Source: Photobacterium iliopiscarium
GTDB lineage: Bacteria > Pseudomonadota > Gammaproteobacteria > Enterobacterales > Vibrionaceae
DNA: 64,000 nt
Reading direction: 5' to 3'
NCBI RefSeq assembly: GCF_003026395.1
Contig: NZ_PYOO01000001.1
Span: forward strand, 124,001 to 188,000
Under the pieces are notes generated by a model. It saw nothing but the letters and a program-made list of their open reading frames with translations. It was not told the origin of the DNA and did not search any database. The position numbers and the translations under genes are program-made. Below, piece by piece: positions 26,488 to 35,480 of this stretch. The stretch's first letter is position 1, and each line of letters starts with the position of its first letter.

Positions 26488-27843
26488 CTATTCAGCCATA
26501 TAATTACTATTATAATAACGCACATCTGGAATAATATTATGCTTATTAAGTAGGCGATACATCGTCGCACGAGAAACACCAAGATCTTTTGCAGCAGATG
26601 CAACTTGTCCTTTATGTGTTTCAAGCATCGTCACCAAAACACCTTTTTCAGCCTCATCTTTTATTGTGCGTAAGCTCTGCTTATTACTGCTTTTTTTTGG
26701 TAAATCAAAATGTTCTAAACTCACTTCATTACCATCATTTAATAGTGAAACCCGCTTAACTTGATTAATTAGCTCTCGTACATTTCCAGGCCAGTTATAT
26801 CGTAATAACAATTGCTTGGCATCTTCACTATAATGCATTGCTCGCGTACTATATTCTTTAGCGAATTGTTGTAAATAATGTTCTGCCAATAATATTATAT
26901 CCGCACCACGTTCTCTTAAAGTTGGAACTGCAACATTAAATACATTTAATCGATAATAAAGCTCTTCATTAAATATCTCATTTTTCACAGCATGTTCTAA
27001 GTTAATACTTGATGATGTAATAACTCTAACATCAAAATATTCTTGATCATTTAATTTGCCATTTTCTGGTTGTTGTAAATAATTAAGTAACTTCAACTGT
27101 AATGGCTTAGAGAGTTCTTCGACACTATTTAATAAGACGGTTCCGTTCTTAATCACATCGCTATAGTCTATATCTTGGATCGGTTCTAAAAAACGAACTC
27201 GGTGATCACCTTCCGATAATGAAGAACAGTTAATGACGGTTATATCATCATTACGGCGTTTACTTAAATTATGAATCGTTTTAGCTATCAGCTCTTTTCC
27301 AACACCTTGTTCACCACTCAATAAAACATTAACATCGGTAATCGACACCCGTTTTACCATATCTCTCAAATGCTTAATCGATTTAGATTCACCAAATAAT
27401 CCAATTTCACATTGATGATTAACCTCAACTGAAGATGTTGATTCAATTTCTAACATGCCCAATTGATGTCCAGCGGTATCTAATAATTGACTTGATGGTA
27501 TTGGTGTAGAAAAGAAATCAATACAAAAATTATTTATAAACTGGCAAATAGAATCAATTCTTAATTGTTCTTTTTTAATAATAGCAATCCATTTTACATG
27601 TTTAGTTTTATTCGCTCGTTGAGAAATACTATTTAAACTAAAGTCATTATTACTTAAATCAACGATACAAACACACGGACTATATTCTTCTAATATCGCG
27701 TCAGCCGTTCGTAAATCATAGCAACAATGTGTTTTCCAACCCGCTTGTTCTAATAATGCAATCCAAGGCTCGTAAGTACACCCCATGGCAACAAGACGTC
27801 CATTACTCTTTTTTTTATCATTTACAGCCACCATTAGAGTCAC
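26488..27843 (-). CDS. vpsR: VpsR-like transcriptional regulator (degenerate sigma-54-type AAA+)
   Basis: A 451-residue regulator in three parts: a receiver-like N-terminus (about 15-130), an AAA+ domain (about 145-375) and a Fis-type helix-turn-helix at the C-terminus (GQVASAAKDLGVSRATMYRL). Walker A is SGEQGVGKE (176-184). The GAFTGA loop that contacts sigma-54 is missing: the expected region reads SEGDHRVRFLEPIQ. The Walker B aspartate is replaced (TVLLNSVEEL). V. cholerae VpsR likewise lacks GAFTGA and works with sigma-70 and c-di-GMP on biofilm genes. Orthology is inferred from architecture. ATG at 27843; a second Met is 3 codons on. Confidence 0.8.
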   Translation of the reverse strand: MTLMVAVNDKKKSNGRLVAMGCTYEPWIALLEQAGWKTHCCYDLRTADAILEEYSPCVCIVDLSNNDFSLNSISQRANKTKHVKWIAIIKKEQLRIDSICQFINNFCIDFFSTPIPSSQLLDTAGHQLGMLEIESTSSVEVNHQCEIGLFGESKSIKHLRDMVKRVSITDVNVLLSGEQGVGKELIAKTIHNLSKRRNDDITVINCSSLSEGDHRVRFLEPIQDIDYSDVIKNGTVLLNSVEELSKPLQLKLLNYLQQPENGKLNDQEYFDVRVITSSSINLEHAVKNEIFNEELYYRLNVFNVAVPTLRERGADIILLAEHYLQQFAKEYSTRAMHYSEDAKQLLLRYNWPGNVRELINQVKRVSLLNDGNEVSLEHFDLPKKSSNKQSLRTIKDEAEKGVLVTMLETHKGQVASAAKDLGVSRATMYRLLNKHNIIPDVRYYNSNYMAE

Positions 27844-28245
27844 CTTTTAAGAAAATAACTATGTTTAATTTATATTAAAAAATATAGGTAATTTCAGTGT
27901 GTTTTGCATTGTTTCAACATTAAGAATAGCAACAAAAACAGTCAACTTTTAAATAATTAATAACATTAATAACTATATACTTGTTATATTTCATTAGATT
28001 AATGAAATACATCTCAAAAAAATTCATATGATTTATTTATCTTTTAAAAAAATAAAAAAATAATATCTTGAATTTTATTGTTTTTTTGTACATTAAACTT
28101 CCCATAAAAATACAACTATTTAGACATCTTTAAAATAACCGCAACATCTATTACTAGAGAAAAAATCGCGGATAACACAAGACGTTACTCAACTTTTGTT
28201 TTATCCTTGCTTATAAAGAACATGCATAATAAATAGGACTACAGT
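27844..28245. other. Intergenic region, 402 bp
   Basis: Very AT-rich divergent region between the VpsR-like gene and a DUF2750 gene. I see no ORF, strong palindrome or repeat. Confidence 0.4.
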
Positions 28246-28638
28246 ATGTCGACGCCATTAGATGCTGCAATGATTGAAACAATTCAAAGTTTTGATGCTG
28301 AAAAACGTTACAAACACTTAGTAAAAGAAGTTGTTGCTAATCGTGAAATATGGATTCTTATCGATGAGCATGGATGCGTTATGCTCAATACTGACGATGA
28401 AGATTGTGTCCCTGTTTGGCCAAATAAAGAATTTGCAGAAGCATGGGCAACAGGCGAATGGGAAACATGCAAAGCGGAGGCAATTTCATTAAACAAATGG
28501 CACAGCCGCTGGACTCATGGCTTAGAAGATGATGAACTTGCTCTTGTTGTCTTTCCTATTCCAGAACAAGAAGGCCTTGTTATCTACCCAGACGAACTGG
28601 ATTACGAATTAAAAACATTAGCCAATAAACGCCGTTAA
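28246..28638 (+). CDS. DUF2750 domain-containing protein (second copy)
   Basis: A 130-residue acidic, tryptophan-rich protein of the DUF2750 family. It is a diverged paralogue of the one at 16340-16696: both share a W-x-L start (EIWILIDEHG), an acidic VPVWPNKEFAEAWA block and a final HGLEDDELALVV block. Function unknown. Preceded by AGGA about 9 bases before the ATG and followed by a hairpin at 28656-28675. HopJ-family gene next on the same strand. Confidence 0.82.
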   Translation: MSTPLDAAMIETIQSFDAEKRYKHLVKEVVANREIWILIDEHGCVMLNTDDEDCVPVWPNKEFAEAWATGEWETCKAEAISLNKWHSRWTHGLEDDELALVVFPIPEQEGLVIYPDELDYELKTLANKRR

Positions 28639-28655
28639 TTAATATTTTTTCAACA

Positions 28656-28675
28656 GGCTAGCCATTATGCTAGCC
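28656..28675 (+). terminator. Terminator after DUF2750 gene
   Basis: GGCTAGC / GCTAGCC with a six-base loop, followed by TTATTTTTA. Confidence 0.75.
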
Positions 28676-28709
28676 TTATTTTTATGCATTTATAATTATA
28701 AGGAAGGAT

Positions 28710-29069
28710 ATGAATATTATTATTGAAAAAATCAAAAACATGCCAAATGATATTAATTTTCAAGATATTATAACCATTATCAATAAACACTATTATTATC
28801 AACCTACTCAATTTATAAATGGCACAACAGATAATACTATTCTTAATATTGCAGGTACTAACGAAGGATCGTGTAAAATATTTGCATTTTCACAACTGCA
28901 TCAGTTATCAAAAGCTGAAACGTTGGCTTGTTTTGGTACCTTTTATCGTAATGATGTACTTCAATACCCACAAAATAATGATCATCAAAACATTCGTCAA
29001 TTTATGATCTCAGGCTTAGCGGGAATTCAATTTAATCACTTTCCACTTACGATTAAAACTGAAGTATAA
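28710..29069 (+). CDS. HopJ type III effector family protein
   Basis: A 119-residue protein matching the HopJ family, small proteins named after a Pseudomonas effector but widespread in bacteria without type III secretion. The characteristic stretches are FINGTTDNTILNIAGTNEGS, CKIFAFSQLHQLSKAETLAC and the phrase CFGTFYRNDV. No secretion signal. Here it is more likely a housekeeping protein than an effector. ATG preceded by AAGGA. Ends at a bidirectional terminator. Confidence 0.85.
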   Translation: MNIIIEKIKNMPNDINFQDIITIINKHYYYQPTQFINGTTDNTILNIAGTNEGSCKIFAFSQLHQLSKAETLACFGTFYRNDVLQYPQNNDHQNIRQFMISGLAGIQFNHFPLTIKTEV

Positions 29070-29104
29070 AAACCACTCTCTGATATCATCATGACAGTGG
29101 TTTT
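29069..29104. terminator. Bidirectional terminator
   Basis: AAAACCACT / AGTGGTTTT stem with extra internal pairing and TTTTT on the plus strand. It separates the HopJ-family gene from the convergent zinc-ribbon gene. Confidence 0.8.
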
Positions 29105-29123
29105 TATCATGTTATCACATCAT

Positions 29124-29453
29124 TTATAATGGTTTTTTACAATGACTACACGTTTGTGGCGGCTTCATAAAAAAAGGAGAACGGCTTGCTTGACCACAAC
29201 TATCACAAAATTTTGTTGATCTAATCGTCAATAAAGTAACCGGAACGAGTAAGATCAATATTGAAATCATCCATGCCACTGGTGGCTGCATAAAAATAAT
29301 AAAACCACCAATCACAACATTACTAAACACAGTATAAATTGGCCATAAACGTCGCTTTTTCACTACATCATTACCACGCTGGAATAACATCACACTCCCG
29401 ACAGTTAAACCTAACCAAATTACAACGAAGCCAATTAATAGATTTTCCTGCAT
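29124..29453 (-). CDS. Small membrane protein with C-terminal zinc ribbon
   Basis: A protein of about 109 residues with three hydrophobic segments (approximately 5-22, 38-55, 58-78) and a C-terminal four-cysteine zinc-ribbon-like end (CDSCGQ ... CSHCKKPL). The ATG at 29453 (MQENLLIGF) is preferred over one seven codons earlier, for a cleaner membrane start. No named family recognised. The zinc ribbon suggests a structural or binding role on the cytosolic side. Monocistronic. Confidence 0.65.
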   Translation of the reverse strand: MQENLLIGFVVIWLGLTVGSVMLFQRGNDVVKKRRLWPIYTVFSNVVIGGFIIFMQPPVAWMISILILLVPVTLLTIRSTKFCDSCGQASRSPFFMKPPQTCSHCKKPL

Positions 29454-29783
29454 TTTATTCCCTTCATAAGACATGGATAGTTATTTCATTACTATGCCGT
29501 ATTTTACCTCTATTTGATAACATCATTTATGACAAAACTCACATGTCATATGCAAAACAACGGTTACTGTTGTTACATATCCGCTTATTGATTATCAATA
29601 ATGTAAATAAACTGTAATAAATAATTCAAAAATATGAATATCAGCACAGTATTCAAGTCCCATTCAAGGTAAAGTTACTAACATGTAAACAGATAGCACA
29701 TTACAACTAACATACCACCTTTTAGCTCTACCCGTTTTAGTATGTTTCGATATTGCATTTGCAGTATTTTTAGGAGTTGTTTA

Positions 29784-30563
29784 ATGAACATAAAATCTGT
29801 TTTACGTACAAGTTTTGTTCTTTTTTGCATGCTTAGCCGCACTGTTGTAGCGGCTCCAGCGATCGCTCCCGCTTTTAATACCCACGATCAATCACAAACA
29901 CGCCAAACACAAGCAAGCCGTAAAGCTTTTCAGCGTGATTTAAGTGGTCTATACAGTATTCAATCATGGAAAGATAATAACTTACGTCAACCCTTTCGTA
30001 ATTTTGATTCGCTTTACTTAGCGTCAACTCATGCACAAATTGAGTTACAAACCTTACTGCAGAGTGTCAGCTTAGCATCAACAACAAATATTATTATTCC
30101 TGAAATTAAATCAGTGCAACGTTCACAGCAAAAAATCGCGACCGAGTTGCAAGGTGAAACAGATAAAATAACCGATATTGCACGAGGCTCTATTGTTGCT
30201 AAAAATATACCAGCACTAGTACAAGCTTATGAACTACTCGCAAAAGAAGCGACAATTGTTAGTGTAAAGAATCGTTTTAAAAATCCGACCCCATCAGGTT
30301 ACCGTGATTTAAACGTCTTAGTTCGCTTACCTCACAGCCAAATTATTACTGAAGTTCAGCTACACTTAGATGAAATATCAACCATAAAAAATGGTTCAGA
30401 ACATGATCTTTATGAAAAAATTCAACATATCGAACGTTTAGCACAACAGCAACAGCGCCCATTGTCTGAATTTGAAACAGCACAAATTAATCAACTACGT
30501 CAACAATCACACCAACTTTATCAAACAGCTTGGTTAGGTTACCTTCAACCACAAGCTGCATAA
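29784..30563 (+). CDS. Exported RelA/SpoT-fold-like protein
   Basis: A 259-residue protein. The ATG at 29784 follows AGGAG by 7 bases. A signal peptide ends near VVA-AP (about 25). The second half carries a pattern seen in RelA/SpoT nucleotidyltransferase folds: DIARGSIVAKNIPALVQAYE, then VKNRFKNPTPSGYRDLNVLV, then ITEVQLHL. The SGYRDLN-x-EVQ order mirrors the synthetase core (NGYRSLH ... EVQIR). Catalytic residues cannot be confirmed by eye. Exported proteins with this fold are known in Vibrionaceae under misleading names. Role unknown; ends at a strong terminator. Confidence 0.65.
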   Translation: MNIKSVLRTSFVLFCMLSRTVVAAPAIAPAFNTHDQSQTRQTQASRKAFQRDLSGLYSIQSWKDNNLRQPFRNFDSLYLASTHAQIELQTLLQSVSLASTTNIIIPEIKSVQRSQQKIATELQGETDKITDIARGSIVAKNIPALVQAYELLAKEATIVSVKNRFKNPTPSGYRDLNVLVRLPHSQIITEVQLHLDEISTIKNGSEHDLYEKIQHIERLAQQQQRPLSEFETAQINQLRQQSHQLYQTAWLGYLQPQAA

Positions 30564-30575
30564 AAGCATAAAAAA

Positions 30576-30604
30576 AGCCCGTATGATAATCAATCATACG
30601 GGCT
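30576..30604. terminator. Bidirectional terminator
   Basis: A perfect 12-bp stem (AGCCCGTATGAT / ATCATACGGGCT). On the minus strand it is followed by seven T, so it mainly serves the ATP-grasp gene. Confidence 0.88.
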
Positions 30605-30625
30605 CCAGCACCATAAAATACAATA

Positions 30626-31657
30626 TTAAATTGTTATTTTCTTTGGATTTTTAGTATTTAATTCTTTAATAAAATCAAAAAATGGTTCAAAAACAGGCCC
30701 ATTATTCGCTTGGTGGAAACTAATATCAGACCAAAGAATATTATATTCAACAATAGATATAACGCCATCTTGATCTACTGTTAAATCCCATGACACCAAA
30801 TCCTGACTCTTTAAATTCTTATGCTTTTCTTTTGCTAATGCAACAATCTCATCAAAATGAGGAACATGATGATCATCAGCAAAATCAATATTTGAAAATG
30901 GATGAGTATAGAAAATTTTATTTAACGAATAATTAAATCCACGTTTATTTAATTTCCCAAAAATATCCATACCAATAGAGATGCCACCACTAGACGCATT
31001 ATCTACACGGCCACCATTACCCATACGTAAAATTGCAGAAACAAAATGAATTTCACCATGACAACGCATTGTCATTAATCGTAAAGTATTAATTGATGTC
31101 GGATTAAATTTACTTAGCTCAGGATGCTGAGAGATTAATGGTTGAATAATAAAATCAGTCTTATTATTTAATAGTTTTTCAATCGTTGTTTTAACTTTTG
31201 CAAATGTACCAATTGTTACCCCAATACCACCACCAGTACCAGAACTTACTTTAACAACAAATTCACGTCCATCTTCTGCTGTTAAAATATCAACCATTTG
31301 AGAAATAGTGATTATTTCATTATTTTCATCATAAATACAATTAGAGATTTTATTAATCAAACATTTTATTGTATGTGAACCTAATACAGTATCAATATAG
31401 CCTTTGTGATCAAGATAACCAGCAACAGTATAGTTATTAAGCTTACCTTCAACACGATTATGATAATAAGTCTCAGACAAATACTTATCTGATTGAATAC
31501 CTGATGCTAATTGATATTGATGCGTCCAGAACCGTCCAGTAATAGGACTTAACTCATTACTACATTTAAACGAATCTTTATTTTTAAGACCATATTTACA
31601 ATGTTTTAGATTTGCTTTTAATTCGAAAACAATACGACGTAATTTACTATTTTTCAT
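30626..31657 (-). CDS. Sugar-transfer associated ATP-grasp protein
   Basis: A 343-residue member of the sugar-transfer associated ATP-grasp family, often found in polysaccharide gene clusters. Visible features are the phosphate-binding VKVSSGTGGGIGVTIG loop, INTLRLMTMRCHGEIH, GGISIGMD and the acidic metal site at the end, DGVISIVEYNILWSD. It is an orphan here: no glycosyltransferase or capsule genes adjoin it. The gene and its flanks are even richer in A and T than the surroundings, which could mark a transferred segment. Substrate unknown. Confidence 0.75.
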   Translation of the reverse strand: MKNSKLRRIVFELKANLKHCKYGLKNKDSFKCSNELSPITGRFWTHQYQLASGIQSDKYLSETYYHNRVEGKLNNYTVAGYLDHKGYIDTVLGSHTIKCLINKISNCIYDENNEIITISQMVDILTAEDGREFVVKVSSGTGGGIGVTIGTFAKVKTTIEKLLNNKTDFIIQPLISQHPELSKFNPTSINTLRLMTMRCHGEIHFVSAILRMGNGGRVDNASSGGISIGMDIFGKLNKRGFNYSLNKIFYTHPFSNIDFADDHHVPHFDEIVALAKEKHKNLKSQDLVSWDLTVDQDGVISIVEYNILWSDISFHQANNGPVFEPFFDFIKELNTKNPKKITI

Positions 31658-31998
31658 AATCCCTCATTTAACTATTTTAACTTATCCACATATAGATCTA
31701 ATCATGCAACAATCATATATATTGCTAATAAATTGATTAGTAATTAATTCATTAATATTTAATAAACTTATGTTCATTAAATATTGATAATCCAAATCAA
31801 TAAAATGGAGGTATATATTTTATATTTATATATTAATACTTAATAAAATATCATAATAAACACACTTTAACTATCACATTTGATACAAATTAAACTTCAC
31901 TATGACTTTATGGTTATTATTCATACAAACACTAATTAACACATAACACCTACGCTATAGATTAAATAAAATTAATATTGAAACATTATTAGTTAAAT

Positions 31999-32028
31999 AA
32001 TTACGTTCACTTAATAGTGAACGTAATT
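31999..32028. promoter_or_regulatory. Isolated perfect 13-bp palindrome
   Basis: AATTACGTTCACT / AGTGAACGTAATT with a TAAT loop. It lies 340 bp upstream of the ATP-grasp start and about 180 bp beyond the chitinase stop. No U-run follows. Could be an operator or an orphan hairpin. Confidence 0.5.
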
Positions 32029-32135
32029 ATAGTAGGAACATTATCGCTTATTAATAGCTACACAGCATTTCTTTGTTTAAACAACAATGCCATTAATTAT
32101 ATATTTTCAATACAGACGATGAATATAAAAGAAAA

Positions 32136-32165
32136 CCCCATACAGTAATAAATCACGCTATGGGG
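32136..32165 (-). terminator. Chitinase terminator
   Basis: On the minus strand GCCCCATA...TATGGGG is followed by TTTTC, about 40 bp past the chitinase stop. Confidence 0.75.
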
Positions 32166-32205
32166 CTTTAATTGTTAATTCGCTATTAGCGTTAATTAAA
32201 TAAGG

Positions 32206-34554
32206 TTAGATACGATCCCAAGGGCCATTAGCGTTACCAGGTTGATCACCTTTAGTCCACCATTTGGCTTGGTAATTATTTCCATCAAAAAGCACTTCAT
32301 CGCCACCATTATAAACTTTAGACGCAGACCAACTTCCCACTTCACCCGTATCTTCTTCTATCCATACAGATGATGTTCCAGGCGCTTCTCCTTTTGTCCA
32401 CCATTGTGCAGTATATGTAATACCGTTATAAACCACGGTATCACCACTGTTATAAATAGTATCGGCATTCCACGTATCACCTATAGCGCCACCATCCGCA
32501 ATTACATTTACGACAACAGTTTGTTGAGTCGAGGCTTTGCCATCAGAAACGGTAATCACAACATTCATTGTCGTGTCGGTTGTAACTGTGGGTGCGGTAA
32601 CAGTAATCTTTGCTCCGCCTTCAGTAATAGCCACCTCACCCGTTGATGCAGAATAAGTCAATGCATCACCATCAGCGTCTGTCGCTGTTACTGTAATAAC
32701 AACATTCTGACCACTTTCGACATCAACCGTTGCTGGTACTGTTAATTCAGGCGCTGTATTTTCAACAACACCAGAACCTTTCACATTAATGACAACAGAT
32801 TTCGTTGCACTTTTACGACCATCAGTTACCTTAACCATTACTGAAGTCACTGTGTCTATCGCTGAATTAGGCGCTGTATAAGTAACCGTTGCAGTGCCAT
32901 CGCCGTTATCAGCCACTTGGGCTTCGCTCGAACTAAAGCTTAAACGATCACCATCAGCATCAGTTGCTGAAACAATAAAGCTGATAGTCTCACCAGCCAT
33001 GGCGACTTGCGCACTCGGTACGGTTAATTCAGGTGCAGTATTGGGAACAGTATTGGCACTAAAGACGTCATCGATCGCTTCTGCTAACGGGGAACTAAGC
33101 TTAGTACATTCTTTTAACTTAGTGCCATGGTTAATAAAAGTACCTTCACACTGAATATCACCATGAACTTGCCATACAATTACGCCACCTAAATCATTAT
33201 CAACAATATATTGTGCTTTCTTCTTAATCGAAGGTACATCGTCATAACTTAAGAAATATTTACCTTTTACAGCATAAGGGACTTCTGCATTCGCATCCCA
33301 CTTATGTTCCCACCCAGCAGTTTTAACAATGTAGTTATAATTTGGTGAGCCTTCAAACTCTTTCCAGTTATCAACATCAACGGCACTGAGTAATGGGCCA
33401 TCAACAGACATATTATAAATACGCTTATCCGTTGGTGCGCCTAAATAGGCTTCAGCTTCTGTGGTTTGAACCCCTCGGCCATAAAACGCAGCACCAAAGT
33501 TAATTTTTTCTGATGGAATGCCTTGCTCTGCCATCCAAATACGAAGAGTTTCTAAATCTAATCCAGCATATTCTTCTTCTGGGTATGGATACAATGGCGC
33601 ATTATGACCGGTAACATTTGACCATGCCCCGTTAAGGTCATACGTCATCATGTTAAAGTAATCCATTGATTTAACGAGGCGTGGCCAATTAAACCCTTCA
33701 AGTTTAGCCGTTGATGCGGAAAATGCAGCGGTCAGTAATTTATCAGGACCAATACGCTTACGGATATCTTCCATTAATTGTTCAAAATTAGCAAAATCTG
33801 TTGGATCTCCTGCGAAGTTCATGCCACCAAAACCAGGATATTCCCAGTCAATATCAATACCATGGAAACCTAATGCCATTAACTTATCTAAATCTTTAAG
33901 GAAACGGGCTTTTTTAACAGGATCTGCCGCCATTTCAGGGAAGTGCTTAGACATGCTCCATCCCCCTAACGATGCCATGACCTTAACGCCTTTTTGATTA
34001 GCAAGATCAATCAGACCCGGTGCACCACCTTCTTTTTTAAGAGGAATAGGCATATTACCTTCAATGCCTGTTGGTGTATGACGCCAACCATTACCACTTT
34101 TCACAAAACCTTGGGCTTTTACTTTTTCTGCATTTTCAGCATCCCATGGTTCATCAACAGGGAATTGATGAATATATTCCAATTCACCCCATAAAATATG
34201 GAAATCCCAGCTTGAATATACATCGGGATGTAATAATGGTCCCGGCTCTTGCACACTACCTGGTTTATAGATCTGCTTATTTCGTAAATCACCACTGTGT
34301 AAGGTTCCGTCTTTAGCGACACCAAAAAATGAGAAATTAAGAATTGAATAGATATCCATATCTACGTTTAAATGGGTCGCTTCACCTTTTACCGAAAAAC
34401 CAGCATTAGTACCTTTCCATGCCTCCCATTGGGTTAAATAACCGATCACGTTCTTATTATGACTTGGGGCTGCCTGTACTTGAGCGCCTGCACTCGTTAA
34501 TAAAAAACCAGCAATAATGCTCGCTATTTTAGTTTTATTAAGTCCCTTTTCCAT
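32206..34554 (-). CDS. Secreted GH18 chitinase with two PKD/cadherin-like and two CBM5/12 domains
   Basis: A 782-residue exported chitinase. The ATG at 34554 follows GGAG by about 6 bases; the longer frame begins with GTG. Order: signal peptide (to about 30), GH18 catalytic domain with the DGIDIDWEYPG motif (catalytic glutamate) and a MTYDLNGAW stretch (to about 500), two Ig/cadherin-like repeats that each begin NTAPELTVP, and two C-terminal CBM5/12 chitin-binding modules (YNSGDTVVYNGITYTAQWWT and the matching YNGGDEVLFDG...AKWWT). It should degrade insoluble chitin outside the cell. Monocistronic, typical of Vibrionaceae. Confidence 0.93.
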   Translation of the reverse strand: MEKGLNKTKIASIIAGFLLTSAGAQVQAAPSHNKNVIGYLTQWEAWKGTNAGFSVKGEATHLNVDMDIYSILNFSFFGVAKDGTLHSGDLRNKQIYKPGSVQEPGPLLHPDVYSSWDFHILWGELEYIHQFPVDEPWDAENAEKVKAQGFVKSGNGWRHTPTGIEGNMPIPLKKEGGAPGLIDLANQKGVKVMASLGGWSMSKHFPEMAADPVKKARFLKDLDKLMALGFHGIDIDWEYPGFGGMNFAGDPTDFANFEQLMEDIRKRIGPDKLLTAAFSASTAKLEGFNWPRLVKSMDYFNMMTYDLNGAWSNVTGHNAPLYPYPEEEYAGLDLETLRIWMAEQGIPSEKINFGAAFYGRGVQTTEAEAYLGAPTDKRIYNMSVDGPLLSAVDVDNWKEFEGSPNYNYIVKTAGWEHKWDANAEVPYAVKGKYFLSYDDVPSIKKKAQYIVDNDLGGVIVWQVHGDIQCEGTFINHGTKLKECTKLSSPLAEAIDDVFSANTVPNTAPELTVPSAQVAMAGETISFIVSATDADGDRLSFSSSEAQVADNGDGTATVTYTAPNSAIDTVTSVMVKVTDGRKSATKSVVINVKGSGVVENTAPELTVPATVDVESGQNVVITVTATDADGDALTYSASTGEVAITEGGAKITVTAPTVTTDTTMNVVITVSDGKASTQQTVVVNVIADGGAIGDTWNADTIYNSGDTVVYNGITYTAQWWTKGEAPGTSSVWIEEDTGEVGSWSASKVYNGGDEVLFDGNNYQAKWWTKGDQPGNANGPWDRI

Positions 34555-34968
34555 CTTGTGCTCCACGTTATGATTAATAGCTAATTGCTATATCAGCTTT
34601 TATAAATTCAGCTGATTCTTATAACGATTAATAATGATTTTACTCATTAACAATCTGAACACAGTGTGATCGATCTTTTTTAATTTAGCGAAAAAAAATC
34701 ACATCTTTAAGCTCGACAGCTAACATTTATGCAACACCAAAGGTTAATGTCATCACTTTTTAGCCACAAGATTCAAAAAAATAGTCTTTTCCGCATAAAT
34801 ATTAAAAAATCAACAAAGATAATATTTATATAAAAATATCATTCTAAAGTTGAAAAGGTGTTTTCTAGGACAATATTTTATATATTCAAAAAATAGACGC
34901 ATAAAAAAAGCGAATCGTAAGAAACGATTCGCTTTTCAAGATAACTAACAATACTAATATTATGATTA
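34555..34968. other. Intergenic region, 414 bp
   Basis: Chitinase promoter side plus the 3-prime side of the glsB-like gene. Half of a CRP-like site (AGTGTGATCGATC) lies near 34664 but its second half is not conserved. Nothing else stands out besides the terminator at its right end. Confidence 0.4.
34908..34934 (-). terminator. Terminator of the GlsB-like gene
   Basis: A perfect 11-bp stem (AAGCGAATCGT / ACGATTCGCTT) bounded by a seven-base A-run, giving T-run on the minus strand. Confidence 0.85.
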
Positions 34969-35217
34969 TTAACGAATAAATCGATTATAAACAAATAACA
35001 AAATGAAAGCGCCTAGCGTTGCAGTAATGATACTGCCAATATTTATACCCGTTGCATGACCAAGGCCAATAAATTGACCAACAAAGCCACCAACAAAAGC
35101 ACCGCCAATACCAAGTCCCATTGTTACGATCCAACCGCCACCATCTTCACCTGGCATTAACCATTTCGCTAATGCACCAGCAATTAAACCTAAAATAATC
35201 CAAGATAAAATGCCCAT
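34969..35217 (-). CDS. GlsB/YeaQ/YmgE family stress-response membrane protein
   Basis: An 82-residue membrane protein with three hydrophobic segments and the glycine-rich family pattern GILSWIILGLIAGALAKWL, GGGWIVTMGLGIGGAFVGG and a final LGAFILLFVYNRFIR. The family is often induced by acid, starvation or envelope stress. It is divergent from yjjG and has its own terminator. Function of the family is not settled. Confidence 0.9.
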   Translation of the reverse strand: MGILSWIILGLIAGALAKWLMPGEDGGGWIVTMGLGIGGAFVGGFVGQFIGLGHATGINIGSIITATLGAFILLFVYNRFIR

Positions 35218-35480
35218 TTTATTTCCTCAATTGGCTACGTTTTCACTCTTAAAGAGATGATATGATTATGGTATAAGTAGACATATATCACACTATTAAG
35301 TTCAATAAAAATTTTATATCAATAAGAAAAATTCATAGATTAAACTTATTCATTGTATTTTATAAACACATTAACGGTGATTTACTGGCTTATAGTTTTA
35401 TATTTCAAGTAAACTACAACCGCCTCAATAAGCGTTAATCGCGCATGTTTTTTATTCGATAAAATAGAGAGTGACATTTA

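Larger units (their letters stand above)
31658..32205. other. Intergenic region, 548 bp
   Basis: Extremely AT-rich, no ORF. It contains a perfect 13-bp inverted repeat at 31999-32028 and, at its right end, the chitinase terminator. Confidence 0.5.

Noticed and set aside
34664..34680. CRP site upstream of chitinase
   Set aside because: Only one half-site (TGTGA) is good; the other half reads TTTTT.
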